From a virus, in IMG/VR virus record IMGVR_UViG_3300020438_002496, positions 1-36,411 of that record: 36,411 nt of DNA. The stretch is one strand, 5' to 3'. Within the stretch, counting starts at the first letter, position 1. Every line of letters starts with the position of its first letter. Under the pieces are notes generated by a model that was not told the origin of the DNA, searched no databases, and was given only the letters and a program-made list of their open reading frames with translations. Below are positions 17,371-24,556 of this stretch, piece after piece. Both the position numbers and the translations under genes were made by a program.

Positions 17371-17712
17371 TTACTCCTGTATACTGTCCATTAAATTAAC
17401 CAATTCCATTTGTGAAAGAGAGGCTCCTACCTCCGCAAAACTCTTGTAGATTATTTTTCTTTGTTTTTTGTCTTTGAAGTTTCTCCTGATTTCTCTTTTT
17501 AGAAGGACTTCATGAAGGTAACTTCTTTTTTTAATTGCCTTCGCAATGCTTTCTTTTGAGTAACACATATATAATAGCTTGACTACCGATATAATGCAAT
17601 TACAAATCGCCATAATAGTAAACGGATCAAAAGAAAAGTTTTCGTCTTTTGCTTGTGCGTGAGACAAAACTCTTGTCGCAATTAAATTTTGTGCTTCAGG
17701 TATATTATTCAT
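17371..17712 (-). CDS. Unknown protein with one hydrophobic segment
   Basis: The protein has 113 residues. A hydrophobic stretch around residues 30-50 (DPFTIMAICNCIISVVKLLY) may span or attach to the membrane, and is followed by a strongly basic region (KREIRRNFKDKKQRK). It overlaps the thioredoxin gene stop by eight bases. I do not recognise the family. Confidence 0.7.
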   Translation of the reverse strand: MNNIPEAQNLIATRVLSHAQAKDENFSFDPFTIMAICNCIISVVKLLYMCYSKESIAKAIKKRSYLHEVLLKREIRRNFKDKKQRKIIYKSFAEVGASLSQMELVNLMDSIQE

Positions 17713-18025
17713 CTTTTAGTTTCTCGTTTATAGTTTTAATCATTTTTATCGCATCAACAAATCCAGAAGCCCTATACAGAGGTCTACTTAATTCGCCCTT
17801 ATCTACAAAGATAATTGTTGGATAAGACCTTACTTTATAGTATGAAAAAAGCTTCTTGTGTTTTGGGTTCGCTTCATCGTAAATGAAAAGCTTCGCCTTA
17901 CTGTTATTTATAGCTTCTTTCACTTTTGTGCTTGCCCAAGTCTGCTGTTTCATTTTCTCGCATGGGCCACACCATTTCGCTCCAAAGTGATAGATGTAGT
18001 ACTCTGGCTCTATTGAAGAAATCAA
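17705..18025 (-). CDS. Thioredoxin-fold domain (C-terminal part of a frameshifted gene)
   Basis: This frame encodes a thioredoxin-like domain: YYIYHFGAKWCGPCEKMKQQ has the WCGPC redox site, and VRSYPTIIFVDKG gives the cis-proline loop. It has no convincing start of its own. The only in-frame candidate near the domain edge is a TTG at 18025, without an SD. The open frame continues upstream to the A10 run at 18044-18053, exactly where the signal-peptide ORF 17904-18332 is in the other frame. A +1 shift, or loss of one A, joins them into one exported thioredoxin. Its likely role is disulphide chemistry in the periplasm or envelope. Confidence 0.8.
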   Translation of the reverse strand: MISSIEPEYYIYHFGAKWCGPCEKMKQQTWASTKVKEAINNSKAKLFIYDEANPKHKKLFSYYKVRSYPTIIFVDKGELSRPLYRASGFVDAIKMIKTINEKLKDE

Positions 18026-18332
18026 AGAGTCTTGGGAAGATTCTTTTTTTTTTAATATTTTGCTGCAAAGGTTCTACGGTGGGTGTCGATTCTTCCGGAG
18101 TATTGTTCTTGCAAGCGGAGCATCCGGGACACTCTGTCTTGTGGCCATCTCCGTGAGTGATCCATCCAGATCCGTCACATTTTTCTTCTACGACTTCGTC
18201 GTCGCTGTCGGTCATTATAACTTTTGCTAGATTGGTAGAAATGTAAGGTCTGTAATTTACTTCTTGATTGCTTGCAGTAAAGCTAAAACCAAACAACGCT
18301 GAGGCTAAAAGCCAAGTACTTAATAGTTTCAT
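17904..18332 (-). CDS. Signal-peptide and Cys-rich N-terminal part of exported thioredoxin-like protein
   Basis: The ORF starts at 18332. Residues 1-20 (MKLLSTWLLASALFGFSFTA) form a clear signal peptide, with no lipobox. Residues 52-74 hold CDGSGWITHGDGHKTECPGC and a further Cys, a CxxxG...CxxC knuckle resembling DnaJ-type zinc motifs. A linker rich in Thr/Pro/Glu reaches KKK at residues 94-96, encoded by ten As. After that this frame reads a different, low-quality sequence overlapping the thioredoxin frame. I believe residues after 96 are out of frame, and that the natural product continues as the thioredoxin domain. Confidence 0.75.
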   Translation of the reverse strand: MKLLSTWLLASALFGFSFTASNQEVNYRPYISTNLAKVIMTDSDDEVVEEKCDGSGWITHGDGHKTECPGCSACKNNTPEESTPTVEPLQQNIKKKRIFPRLFDFFNRARVLHLSLWSEMVWPMRENETADLGKHKSERSYK

Positions 18333-18341
18333 GATATTACC

Positions 18342-19265
18342 CTATAGGTATGATGTTGTGCCGTAATCTGGCAGGTTTCTAGCTGGGAAACCATCCACGT
18401 CGCTAAAGACCCAAGATCCTTGCTGTGCTAACATCCCTCTAGCATCCTTCTCTCTGATCCAAAAACTCCCTTCTGGTTGACTGTGTACTCTAGGCCCACT
18501 GTTCCACTTACCCCAACTGTTTTGAACTAAGAAAAGGGTTTCTTTGAATCGCTTATGAGTATCATCGCAAGCGATCCAAGCCATAGCGTGATTCCAACCA
18601 GAACCTCGTTTAGCGATCCCGTTGCCATCCCTGCGACTACTGAACCCATGCCCAGAACATACAGAAATAGCGTAACCGTTGCCAAGTGCATCTCTAGCCT
18701 CTTGTACCGTTGTTATCATTGAGATAGTTTTGACTTGATGCTTTTTAGCCTCCGTTATATATACGCTGGAGGGTATCTTATGGTTAGCACCAAGACCTGA
18801 ATTATATTTAGACAGATCTACTTTTCCGTAGTCTTTTCTTAGTAGAATACCGCCCTTAGAGTGGACGTACTTAGCGGCTCCCGAACAGGTCATACCCTGT
18901 GATCTGTGGCCTCTAGATTGATATATACCTTCGGTTGCGCTGCGAGTCTCAAAAGATTCTGACTCGCCCTTTATGTCGATCTCTACTGCTCTTGTGATAT
19001 CGACAGCGTTTCTTGTAGAGTGGGCTACGCAATCGCCCGTTGTCTGCCTTTCAGATGGGCCAAAAGATGAATCAAACTTTAGCAAAGACTTAAACGGCAG
19101 GGAGAGTTTTCCCTCTCCGCTACCGTATAGTCTAAAAGCTGTAGCACCAAAGAGTGGTGTTTTTAGCTTGGCTAAAAGTTGTGCTGTTTCTTCTGGATCG
19201 CACATGCTTCCTTGGAAGCCGTCTCTGTAGGCATTTAACAAATCTCTAGGACTGTTAAATTCCAT
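18342..19265 (-). CDS. Papain-like cysteine protease (C1 family)
   Basis: The protein has 307 residues from the ATG at 19265, which has GAGGAGT upstream. The catalytic triad can be read: RQTTGDCVAHSTRNAVD gives Cys79 with Gln74, GSGWNHAMAWIA gives His226, and LVQNSWGKWNSG gives Asn249 in the NSWG motif. There is no signal peptide, and an N-terminal stretch of about 70 residues precedes the catalytic domain. It lies directly after a small two-helix membrane protein (possible holin) and the membrane PAS protein, so it may act in lysis. An alternative is virion maturation or host-protein cleavage. C1 proteases are uncommon in phages. Confidence 0.85.
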   Translation of the reverse strand: MEFNSPRDLLNAYRDGFQGSMCDPEETAQLLAKLKTPLFGATAFRLYGSGEGKLSLPFKSLLKFDSSFGPSERQTTGDCVAHSTRNAVDITRAVEIDIKGESESFETRSATEGIYQSRGHRSQGMTCSGAAKYVHSKGGILLRKDYGKVDLSKYNSGLGANHKIPSSVYITEAKKHQVKTISMITTVQEARDALGNGYAISVCSGHGFSSRRDGNGIAKRGSGWNHAMAWIACDDTHKRFKETLFLVQNSWGKWNSGPRVHSQPEGSFWIREKDARGMLAQQGSWVFSDVDGFPARNLPDYGTTSYL

Positions 19266-19267
19266 TT

Positions 19268-19480
19268 TTACTCCTCGTCTTTGTTGTCTTTGAGCCACTT
19301 AATAGCGGTGTCCAATCCAACAGCGACGATAGGTACAACTAGCGCACCAAGAGTTCCTAAATCAATTTGATCTAGATTTCCAGCAACGTAAGTAAGAGCT
19401 GCTGCCCCACCAACTAATGCTGCATTTTTGCCGATCTTAGATAAATCAGCCCAATTCAGTGTAAACTTTTTAGAACCCAT
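19268..19480 (-). CDS. Small two-helix membrane protein, possible holin
   Basis: The protein has 70 residues with two hydrophobic segments (NAALVGGAAALTYVAGNL and LGALVVPIVAVGLDTAIKWL) and a charged C-terminus DNKDEE. Size, topology and position just before the papain-like protease gene fit a holin. AAGGAG precedes the start. No sequence family is recognised, so the holin role is inferred. Confidence 0.65.
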   Translation of the reverse strand: MGSKKFTLNWADLSKIGKNAALVGGAAALTYVAGNLDQIDLGTLGALVVPIVAVGLDTAIKWLKDNKDEE

Positions 19481-19481
19481 A

Positions 19482-20060
19482 TTAGTTCTCCTTATAAAGA
19501 TGTATTAAGAATCCTTCATGTTCCTTTTCCGTAATCCTGTACGGATAACCTAAAAAATGAATATCGTGTTCAGAAACAGACTTTGTAACTATATCTATCT
19601 TCCTGTTCATTTCTAAGCAGGATGTAAGTTCTTTTACAAATTCTTCTCTATCTTTTTCATCAACGATGTTCACCCAATCATAGCCCTTTTTAGGGCCATC
19701 GCTTCCTCTAGTCAGTATTTCAAACTGCTCGTTGAACCAAGACATTCTTCCGAATCTGTCTACTTCAAACAAAGCTCTGTCATGGTAATGCAGAGCTGCC
19801 TTGGATCTCTGGTCTAAAACTTTCTGATTTCTTTCTATGTTTCCGCAAGTATCTCTTAAACAATTTAAAGCGTCTTTCATTGAGCCTCCACCGTTAGGTG
19901 TCACCTCGCCCTTAATTGTTTGTATCGACTTTTTTAAGTCCTCTTGATCATCTAAAAACTTAATAGCAGGTTTTACTAATTTCTTCCACATAAAAGCGCC
20001 TAATGAAGCCAAGGCTCCAGCAATCGCACTAGCAAAGGTTATAGTTTCCGCATCGAACAT
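19482..20060 (-). CDS. Membrane-anchored PAS-domain protein
   Basis: The protein has 192 residues from the ATG at 20060 (GGGAG eight bases upstream; a TTG at 20075 is less likely). An N-terminal membrane helix (FASAIAGALASLGAFMW) leads to a helical, probably coiled-coil stretch (residues 30-90). A PAS fold follows from about residue 92, with ALFEVDRFGRMSWFNEQFE, then DWVNIVDEKDREEFVKEL, as in sensory kinases (L-x-G-x-I-x-x-x-N, H/D-P-D). There is no kinase or output domain. It neighbours the putative holin and protease, so a sensor that times lysis is an attractive guess. It lies directly after a strong terminator. Confidence 0.75.
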   Translation of the reverse strand: MFDAETITFASAIAGALASLGAFMWKKLVKPAIKFLDDQEDLKKSIQTIKGEVTPNGGGSMKDALNCLRDTCGNIERNQKVLDQRSKAALHYHDRALFEVDRFGRMSWFNEQFEILTRGSDGPKKGYDWVNIVDEKDREEFVKELTSCLEMNRKIDIVTKSVSEHDIHFLGYPYRITEKEHEGFLIHLYKEN

Positions 20061-20075
20061 AAAAGGAACTCCCAA

Positions 20076-20112
20076 TAAAAGTTCCCCCTCCGCATCAACG
20101 GAAGGGGAACGT
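20076..20112 (-). terminator. Strong rho-independent terminator
   Basis: The arms 20081-20092 and 20099-20110 form a 12-bp stem with one mismatch-like wobble and a 6-base loop. On the minus strand it is followed by TTTTATT. It lies between the Gly/Ala-rich protein gene and the PAS gene, and would limit read-through from the probably highly expressed upstream gene. Confidence 0.85.
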
Positions 20113-20131
20113 GATACACATTGCTAATGGA

Positions 20132-20830
20132 TTAAGATGAAGTGTCGTCGGCAGCTTCAAATGCGTCCTTAGCTTTGTACTCATCAGTCGTAGGCTTGCT
20201 TCGGCCACCGAAGTGGTAAGTAAGTTCGCCCGGAACTGAACGAGATGGGAAAATCTCAGTACTAACAGCCACAGTTCCATCTGCTGGATTTTCCATCAGA
20301 TTCGCACCACCAGCTCCAGTACCTTTGGTTCGACCGGGGACAATCTGAGTACTTGGTCTAGCCAAGGTATCATATGCCTCATCCGCTTTAGAACCAATTT
20401 TCCTGTCGGTAATTGTTCCGTGAATGTTGTCGTATCTACCGTCACCAACGGTTCCACGCGAATGGATCGTTGTATTAGCAACGCCACCAAGTGTTTCGGA
20501 AACACCTCTGATGACCCACTGTGTTGCACTAGCATTAAATGCCAATTCAGTACCTTGTGGTGACAGCCCAGACTGAGAAGACTGAACACCAGCCCTATCA
20601 GTAGTAGCGCCACCAGCGACATTAGCGATGACTTTAGAGCCAGTAGCTCTATCACCAACGTTGTCAGCCAACGTGTTGACGCTTAAAGCGTTGGTAACTG
20701 GGCTATCTGAAGCCTTATTACCTGCCTTGACTATAGTGCCGCCGTCTACGACGCCACTTGTGCCAATTCTCCAACCAGCAGCGTAAGTGCCGCCCTTTGT
20801 ACCCTGTAAAAAACTACTTCCGTATGCCAT
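20132..20830 (-). CDS. Gly/Ala/Thr-rich protein, possible virion protein
   Basis: The protein has 232 residues rich in Gly, Ala, Ser and Thr, without membrane segments or enzyme motifs. Short patterns such as GGTYAAGWRIGTSGVVDGG and the end PSRSVPGELTYHFGGRSKP look structural. It stands alone as a transcription unit: 70 AT-rich bases upstream, GGAG before the start and a strong terminator 20 bases after the stop, a layout common for abundant virion proteins. The smaller protein at 24557-24868 has a similar composition. The virion role is inference. Confidence 0.7.
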   Translation of the reverse strand: MAYGSSFLQGTKGGTYAAGWRIGTSGVVDGGTIVKAGNKASDSPVTNALSVNTLADNVGDRATGSKVIANVAGGATTDRAGVQSSQSGLSPQGTELAFNASATQWVIRGVSETLGGVANTTIHSRGTVGDGRYDNIHGTITDRKIGSKADEAYDTLARPSTQIVPGRTKGTGAGGANLMENPADGTVAVSTEIFPSRSVPGELTYHFGGRSKPTTDEYKAKDAFEAADDTSS

Positions 20831-20903
20831 AATATTATCTCCAATTGAGATTTAAAAAATTGTAGTTTTCCATTTCCGTTTATGTTCCTTTTATCCTATC
20901 TCT

Positions 20904-21437
20904 TTATACACTTTTTTGCAATGCAAGTTTGAGTTTTTTTAGATTTTTATTAATTTTAATTCTGATGGTTTCCCCACAAACCCCCCTATTTTTCGCAATT
21001 TCTTTAATCGACATGTTTTTATAGTACCTGTCTAGGATTAGGTTTGGGTCTTCGCAAGCGAATTTAATCTCATCGAGCATATCTACTGGCTCATATTGAT
21101 TCTTGGTATCTTCGATATTGGGGTGTATTTTGCCTCTAAAAGATATTTTGTCCTTATTAAACTTCTTTTGGCTCAAACACTCCATGACAACCCCCTTGTA
21201 GAGGTAAGTTGTAAACTTACATTTGGAGTCAGTACAATATTTATCTACCGCCTTCCATAATGCGTTGATACAACAAGTAGACATCTCATCTTGAGAAAGA
21301 CTGAACCGGAATGTGGAACAGGCTTTTTTAAGTATCTTAAATACATCTTGTCCGTCTATGTTATTAGACTCCGATATTTTTAAAAATGCTTTTGTTTCAA
21401 CGATCTCTTCAATGCTTAAACTTTCAATATTAACCAC
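20904..21437 (-). CDS. RNA polymerase sigma factor-like protein
   Basis: The protein has 177 residues, starting at GTG 21437 with AAGGAG nine bases upstream and immediately after the previous stop. A region-2-like segment (INALWKAVDKY, then FTTYLYKGVVMECL) resembles sigma-70 region 2 helices. Region 4 is clearer: DRYYKNMSIKEIAKNRGVCG followed by ETIRIKINKNLKKLKLAL is a helix-turn-helix ending in the usual leucine pattern. It is small, like ECF or T4 gp55-type sigma factors. It probably directs host polymerase to late promoters, possibly the gene at 20132-20830 directly downstream. Confidence 0.8.
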   Translation of the reverse strand: MVNIESLSIEEIVETKAFLKISESNNIDGQDVFKILKKACSTFRFSLSQDEMSTCCINALWKAVDKYCTDSKCKFTTYLYKGVVMECLSQKKFNKDKISFRGKIHPNIEDTKNQYEPVDMLDEIKFACEDPNLILDRYYKNMSIKEIAKNRGVCGETIRIKINKNLKKLKLALQKSV

Positions 21438-21872
21438 TTATGTAGCTCCTTTTTCTTTAACGTTTAGTTTATCTTCAATAGCTTTTCTCACATCAGCAAA
21501 CTTAAACATTCTGCCGATGCCTACAAAAAACCTGTATCTACTACAAATCTTCAATATCTCTACGCCGTCTATGCTATCTAGACTGGCTTTAATCTTTGGT
21601 GTAAGGTTAAAGTTGCAATGACCCATCCAACAGTCGTAGTTGGTTGCCATTAGTATTTCTTTAGAAAAGTCTCTGTCTAAAGTAACCTGAGTAAACTCTT
21701 GTGTGTCCTGTTCAGAAGATACATAGTTGTAATCTTCAGTCTCTTCACCGTCTTGATACTTGTCCATAGCCCTGAGTACGCTTTCGTAGAGCTGCTCTGC
21801 TAGGGTGTTATTTACTTGACTTTCTAGTACATCTTCATATTTCTGCCATCCAATTTGCTGTGATTTTTTCAT
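21438..21872 (-). CDS. Unknown protein
   Basis: The protein has 144 residues. The N-terminal part is helical with an acidic stretch (DKYQDGEETEDYNYVSSEQD). The C-terminal part (NFNLTPKIKASLDSIDGVEI, then YRFFVGIGRMFKFADVRKAI) looks like a compact alpha/beta domain. I see no known motif. It is contiguous with the sigma-factor gene downstream and may share its regulation. Confidence 0.7.
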   Translation of the reverse strand: MKKSQQIGWQKYEDVLESQVNNTLAEQLYESVLRAMDKYQDGEETEDYNYVSSEQDTQEFTQVTLDRDFSKEILMATNYDCWMGHCNFNLTPKIKASLDSIDGVEILKICSRYRFFVGIGRMFKFADVRKAIEDKLNVKEKGAT

Positions 21873-21889
21873 GGGTAGATACTCCTCTA

Positions 21890-22255
21890 CTACAGTAGGT
21901 CTGAAGGTTTAATACAAGGTTTATTGTCCTTCCCATCTTTATCCTCTTCTTCTAGCTCTTGCGCTTCTTGTAATGCTAACTGCTCATCTCTTTCTAGTCT
22001 TTTTGTGGTTCTTCTGGTTATTTCTGATATAAATAGCTCAAGTTGATCGGGTATAGACTCCATTATGCCACTGGACGCTATCTGTGCTGCTTCTAGCTGT
22101 AATTGCAAAGTTCCTAAAGAACTGACCAGCTTCGCAAAATTCTTTATAGATTCGTCACCATAATCCTCGATATCAATATCTATATACAACTCTCCGCTTC
22201 TGCTCATTGTAAAGAGAATAGTAGAGTCTGCTTGTTGTCTATCATCATTCAACAT
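21890..22255 (-). CDS. Unknown acidic protein
   Basis: The protein has 121 residues, with a beta N-terminus (SGELYIDIDIEDYG) and a long helical, acidic C-terminal half with many Glu and Gln (LERDEQLALQEAQELEEEDK). It overlaps the glycosyltransferase stop by 11 bases. I do not recognise the family. Confidence 0.7.
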   Translation of the reverse strand: MLNDDRQQADSTILFTMSRSGELYIDIDIEDYGDESIKNFAKLVSSLGTLQLQLEAAQIASSGIMESIPDQLELFISEITRRTTKRLERDEQLALQEAQELEEEDKDGKDNKPCIKPSDLL

Positions 22256-23321
22256 ATTTTAATATTTTCCTCGCCGTATTTTGCCAAGAGAATGTTTTAG
22301 CGGTCTCTATGCCAGACTCGTTAAGAGTACCTTTTTTATCAAAAATGAATCTCTGCATTTTCATGTTGAGATCAAGCATTTGATGTTCTCCTATTTTAGC
22401 CCAGTTGCCCTGACCAAAGAACCATTTGCCGTCAAACGCTGGCTCTACTTCTTTTATCGTCACTAGGCCAGCATTATCTTTAGTACAAAATTCAGTGTGG
22501 GCAGAATATTCTGTGGTTATTACATGCTTTCCAGCCGCCATCATCTCTAAAAGCTCTAGATTCCATCCCTCACCTCTAGAAGGGAATACGCCACAGTCTA
22601 CCTGTGACATTATATTATACACTTCTTGCTGTGTCTCAGCTCTAGGAATTAATTTGACCTTGGGGTGATTGTATAAATGATGCCATTTTTTGTTCTCTTC
22701 TGGTGAATTAAAGGGGTTTTCACACATCATCCACAATTCTGCGTCATGTCCATGTTCAAGAACCTTTTTAAAAGCATTAATTAAAATATCGTGTCCTTTA
22801 CGTACCTCCCATTTACCACAATTAAAGAAGATTGTTTTATCCTCTTGTCTTACTGGCGCTGGAGGGAACAGTTCTGCGTCCACACCAAGCGGAACGACTT
22901 CTACCCTTTGATGAACCCCACGTTCTCTGTAGGATTGAATACTCCAGTCGTAATTCTTTTTGATGACATCCTTAGCCCATTGCGAACAAACAAATAGCTC
23001 ATCACAAGACTGTAGATGATGCTTCTCTAAGTCAGTAAATGTGTCCAATTCAAAGATTGGAAAACCAATTAATTTACCTGATCCTATGCGTTCTGCCATC
23101 TGGTTCTGATGCCAGATTTTAATACAGGGGGCTTTGGGATCAAACGTCTGCGCAGCTTCCATTCCTTTTTTAACAGCGTCTGCATCTTCTTGATTAGTGA
23201 CTTGCGGTTGACCTAATACATGTAAGGACACATTGCTTTTAGCTTGAAGTGCTTTTAGGATGTTGAGTCCAGCTACACCGTAACCAAGCTGATTGATTGG
23301 AGTCATTAAGTTTATATTCAT
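22245..23321 (-). CDS. GT4-family glycosyltransferase
   Basis: The protein has 358 residues. The N-terminal GT-B domain opens MNINLMTPINQLGYGVAGLN. The donor domain contains FFNCGKWEVRKGHDILINAF and VFPSRGEGWNLELLEMMAAG, the E-x7-E motif of GT4 retaining transferases. It would move a sugar from a nucleotide sugar to an unknown acceptor. The phage also encodes an epimerase and mannose-pathway enzymes at 27031-30828, which could supply donors. Targets could be DNA, a virion protein or a host surface glycan. It overlaps the upstream gene by four bases. Confidence 0.88.
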   Translation of the reverse strand: MNINLMTPINQLGYGVAGLNILKALQAKSNVSLHVLGQPQVTNQEDADAVKKGMEAAQTFDPKAPCIKIWHQNQMAERIGSGKLIGFPIFELDTFTDLEKHHLQSCDELFVCSQWAKDVIKKNYDWSIQSYRERGVHQRVEVVPLGVDAELFPPAPVRQEDKTIFFNCGKWEVRKGHDILINAFKKVLEHGHDAELWMMCENPFNSPEENKKWHHLYNHPKVKLIPRAETQQEVYNIMSQVDCGVFPSRGEGWNLELLEMMAAGKHVITTEYSAHTEFCTKDNAGLVTIKEVEPAFDGKWFFGQGNWAKIGEHQMLDLNMKMQRFIFDKKGTLNESGIETAKTFSWQNTARKILKYVE

Positions 23322-23815
23322 TTTTTGAACGCCTCAGTGATAAATGTTTGAACGTCTTTTATATTAGGGTTATTGGTCAACATTTCGTTCACCAGCCTGT
23401 TAGCATCCGACTTCTTGTATCCTAAATTGGTTAGTGCTATGGAGCAGTCTGCGCCAAACTGCGTACCAGACGGCTTTACAACCTTCGGCTTTACAACCTT
23501 CGGCTTTACAACCTTCGGCTTTGCGGTCTGCTTCCTGACAGTCTGTCTGGGTTTAGGTCTAGGTTTAGGTCTAGGCTTGGGAAGAGGTTCTTCCTTTAGT
23601 GTTACATGTGCGGCTAAATAGTCTTGATCACCAGTTAGTATTGCATAAATATCTTCATCGTCCTGAAAATGGGAAAGAAGAGATTCTCTAGAGCTTGAAG
23701 ACTGCTCTTGCGCGCCTACTCCAAGCGAAGTCAACAAAAAAGTCACCGCAAATATAGTCCCAAGGAGTATTGCTAATAGTGACGAGAACATATCTACTGC
23801 TACTGGTTCGTACAT
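23318..23815 (-). CDS. Membrane protein with Lys/Pro repeats and RuvA C-terminal-like domain
   Basis: The protein has 165 residues from the ATG at 23815; an upstream extension would run through the promoter. The parts in order are a membrane helix (MFSSLLAILLGTIFAVTFLL), an acidic stretch, then PKPRPKPRPKPR and three to four KPKVV repeats that form a stiff TonB-like periplasmic spacer. The final 45 residues (CSIALTNLGYKKSDANRLV, then DVQTFITEAFKK) resemble the UBA-like C-terminal domain of RuvA. It probably spans the periplasm. The function is unknown. Confidence 0.7.
   Translation of the reverse strand: MYEPVAVDMFSSLLAILLGTIFAVTFLLTSLGVGAQEQSSSSRESLLSHFQDDEDIYAILTGDQDYLAAHVTLKEEPLPKPRPKPRPKPRQTVRKQTAKPKVVKPKVVKPKVVKPSGTQFGADCSIALTNLGYKKSDANRLVNEMLTNNPNIKDVQTFITEAFKK
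23471..23522. repeat. 15-bp tandem repeat, 3.5 copies
   Basis: The unit CGGCTTTACAACCTT is repeated three times perfectly plus a partial copy. It encodes the KPKVV repeats of the membrane protein. Perfect identity at the DNA level points to recent slippage expansion, so copy number may vary between isolates. Confidence 0.9.
23550..23582. repeat. 12-bp tandem repeat encoding PKPR
   Basis: The unit TTTAGGTCTAGG is present in two perfect copies and a degenerate third. It encodes the Pro/Lys/Arg spacer of the same protein as the neighbouring 15-bp repeat. Confidence 0.75.
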
Positions 23816-23864
23816 TTGAACTTGGCCTTTAATAAAACACTTAGATGAAAACTTTACGTCATTA

Positions 23865-23893
23865 ATTATACTATATATCGACCTGTTTGTCAA
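23865..23893 (-). promoter_or_regulatory. Perfect-consensus sigma70 promoter
   Basis: On the minus strand TTGACA, a 17-base spacer and TATAAT match the consensus exactly, about 50 bases before the ATG at 23815. It follows a terminator at 23924-23960, and so starts a new unit covering the repeat protein, the glycosyltransferase and the genes downstream to the sigma factor. Confidence 0.85.
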
Positions 23894-23923
23894 CCCCTCT
23901 TTAGGAGATTATGGAAACTTTAG

Positions 23924-23960
23924 TAAAAAAGCTCCGCCAAGCATCATGCCTGACGAAGCT
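23924..23960 (-). terminator. Rho-independent terminator
   Basis: The arms 23951-23960 and 23930-23939 form a 10-bp stem with two G-U pairs; the 11-base loop can itself fold (GCAT/ATGC). On the minus strand it is followed by a run of six Ts. It ends the SSB unit and the structured region upstream. Confidence 0.75.
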
Positions 23961-24201
23961 ATGCAGCAACTTGTATTCATACCGTATCATCATCCTAACG
24001 GCTAGCCAATGTTGGCTGTTGCTGGAAATATAAAAATGGAAAGGTGGGTCTTACTTTATTACCCACAACGAGGTTCTACCGCAAGTAGGCAATGTCCTCG
24101 CACTCCTATCTCTCTGCTCACCATTTGGCATTGCTCAAGACTCGGATACCTTATCTGGCTTGCGTCCCAGAGTATTCAGTCACTTTCCTTAACATTGGGA
24201 G
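23961..24201 (-). ncRNA. Candidate structured RNA downstream of ssb
   Basis: There is no credible ORF in these 241 bases between the SSB stop and a terminator. Several perfect hairpins follow one another: CATTGGG/CCCAATG, with one arm spanning the ssb stop; CGAGG/CCTCG enclosing CTAC/GTAG; GTGGGT/ACCCAC; and AGCCAA/TTGGCT. This density, ending at a terminator, suggests a 3' UTR-derived small RNA or a standalone RNA. Part of it shares a pattern (TCCGAG...GCAA...CCAAAT) with the structured region at 34475-34826. No known RNA family is recognised. Confidence 0.45.
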
Positions 24202-24555
24202 CTACCCAATGCTAACTTCTGCTCCTGTTGATCTTGAAGCGATGTTTGCGGGATCAAGACCAAGTGAGATTTCATCTGCCATAATACAGACTGAACTTCT
24301 CTTGTTCTGGTTCTCATCCTCATAATCGTCAATATTCAACTTGCCTTGGATAGATGCCTCTCGCCCCTTGACGAGTTTAGGCTGAAGGCTTTCGGCCATT
24401 TTTCCAAAACACAAAACGTTGATAAACAAGGTCTTGTCATTGCGACGGTCATTTACCGCCATACGAAACTTACTCATTGGCGTTCCCTTTTTTGTGGTAG
24501 AGAACTCTGCGTCTTTTGTAAGACGACCTACACCAACCCAACAATTACTATCCAT
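24202..24555 (-). CDS. ssb: Single-stranded DNA-binding protein
   Basis: The protein has 117 residues forming an OB-fold of the bacterial SSB type: NCWVGVGRLTKDAEF, then TPMSKFRMAVNDR, LFINVLCFGKMAESL and VKGREASIQGKL follow the standard order. The acidic C-terminal tip of bacterial SSB (DDDIPF) is missing; the end is ASRSTGAEVSIG, so docking of partner proteins may differ. The stop codon lies within a 7-bp hairpin. AGGAG precedes the start. Confidence 0.9.
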   Translation of the reverse strand: MDSNCWVGVGRLTKDAEFSTTKKGTPMSKFRMAVNDRRNDKTLFINVLCFGKMAESLQPKLVKGREASIQGKLNIDDYEDENQNKRSSVCIMADEISLGLDPANIASRSTGAEVSIG

Positions 24556-24556
24556 C

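Noticed and set aside
23471-23582. Tandem repeats as a CRISPR array
   Set aside because: Units of 12 and 15 bp are directly contiguous, in frame with a protein and without spacers.
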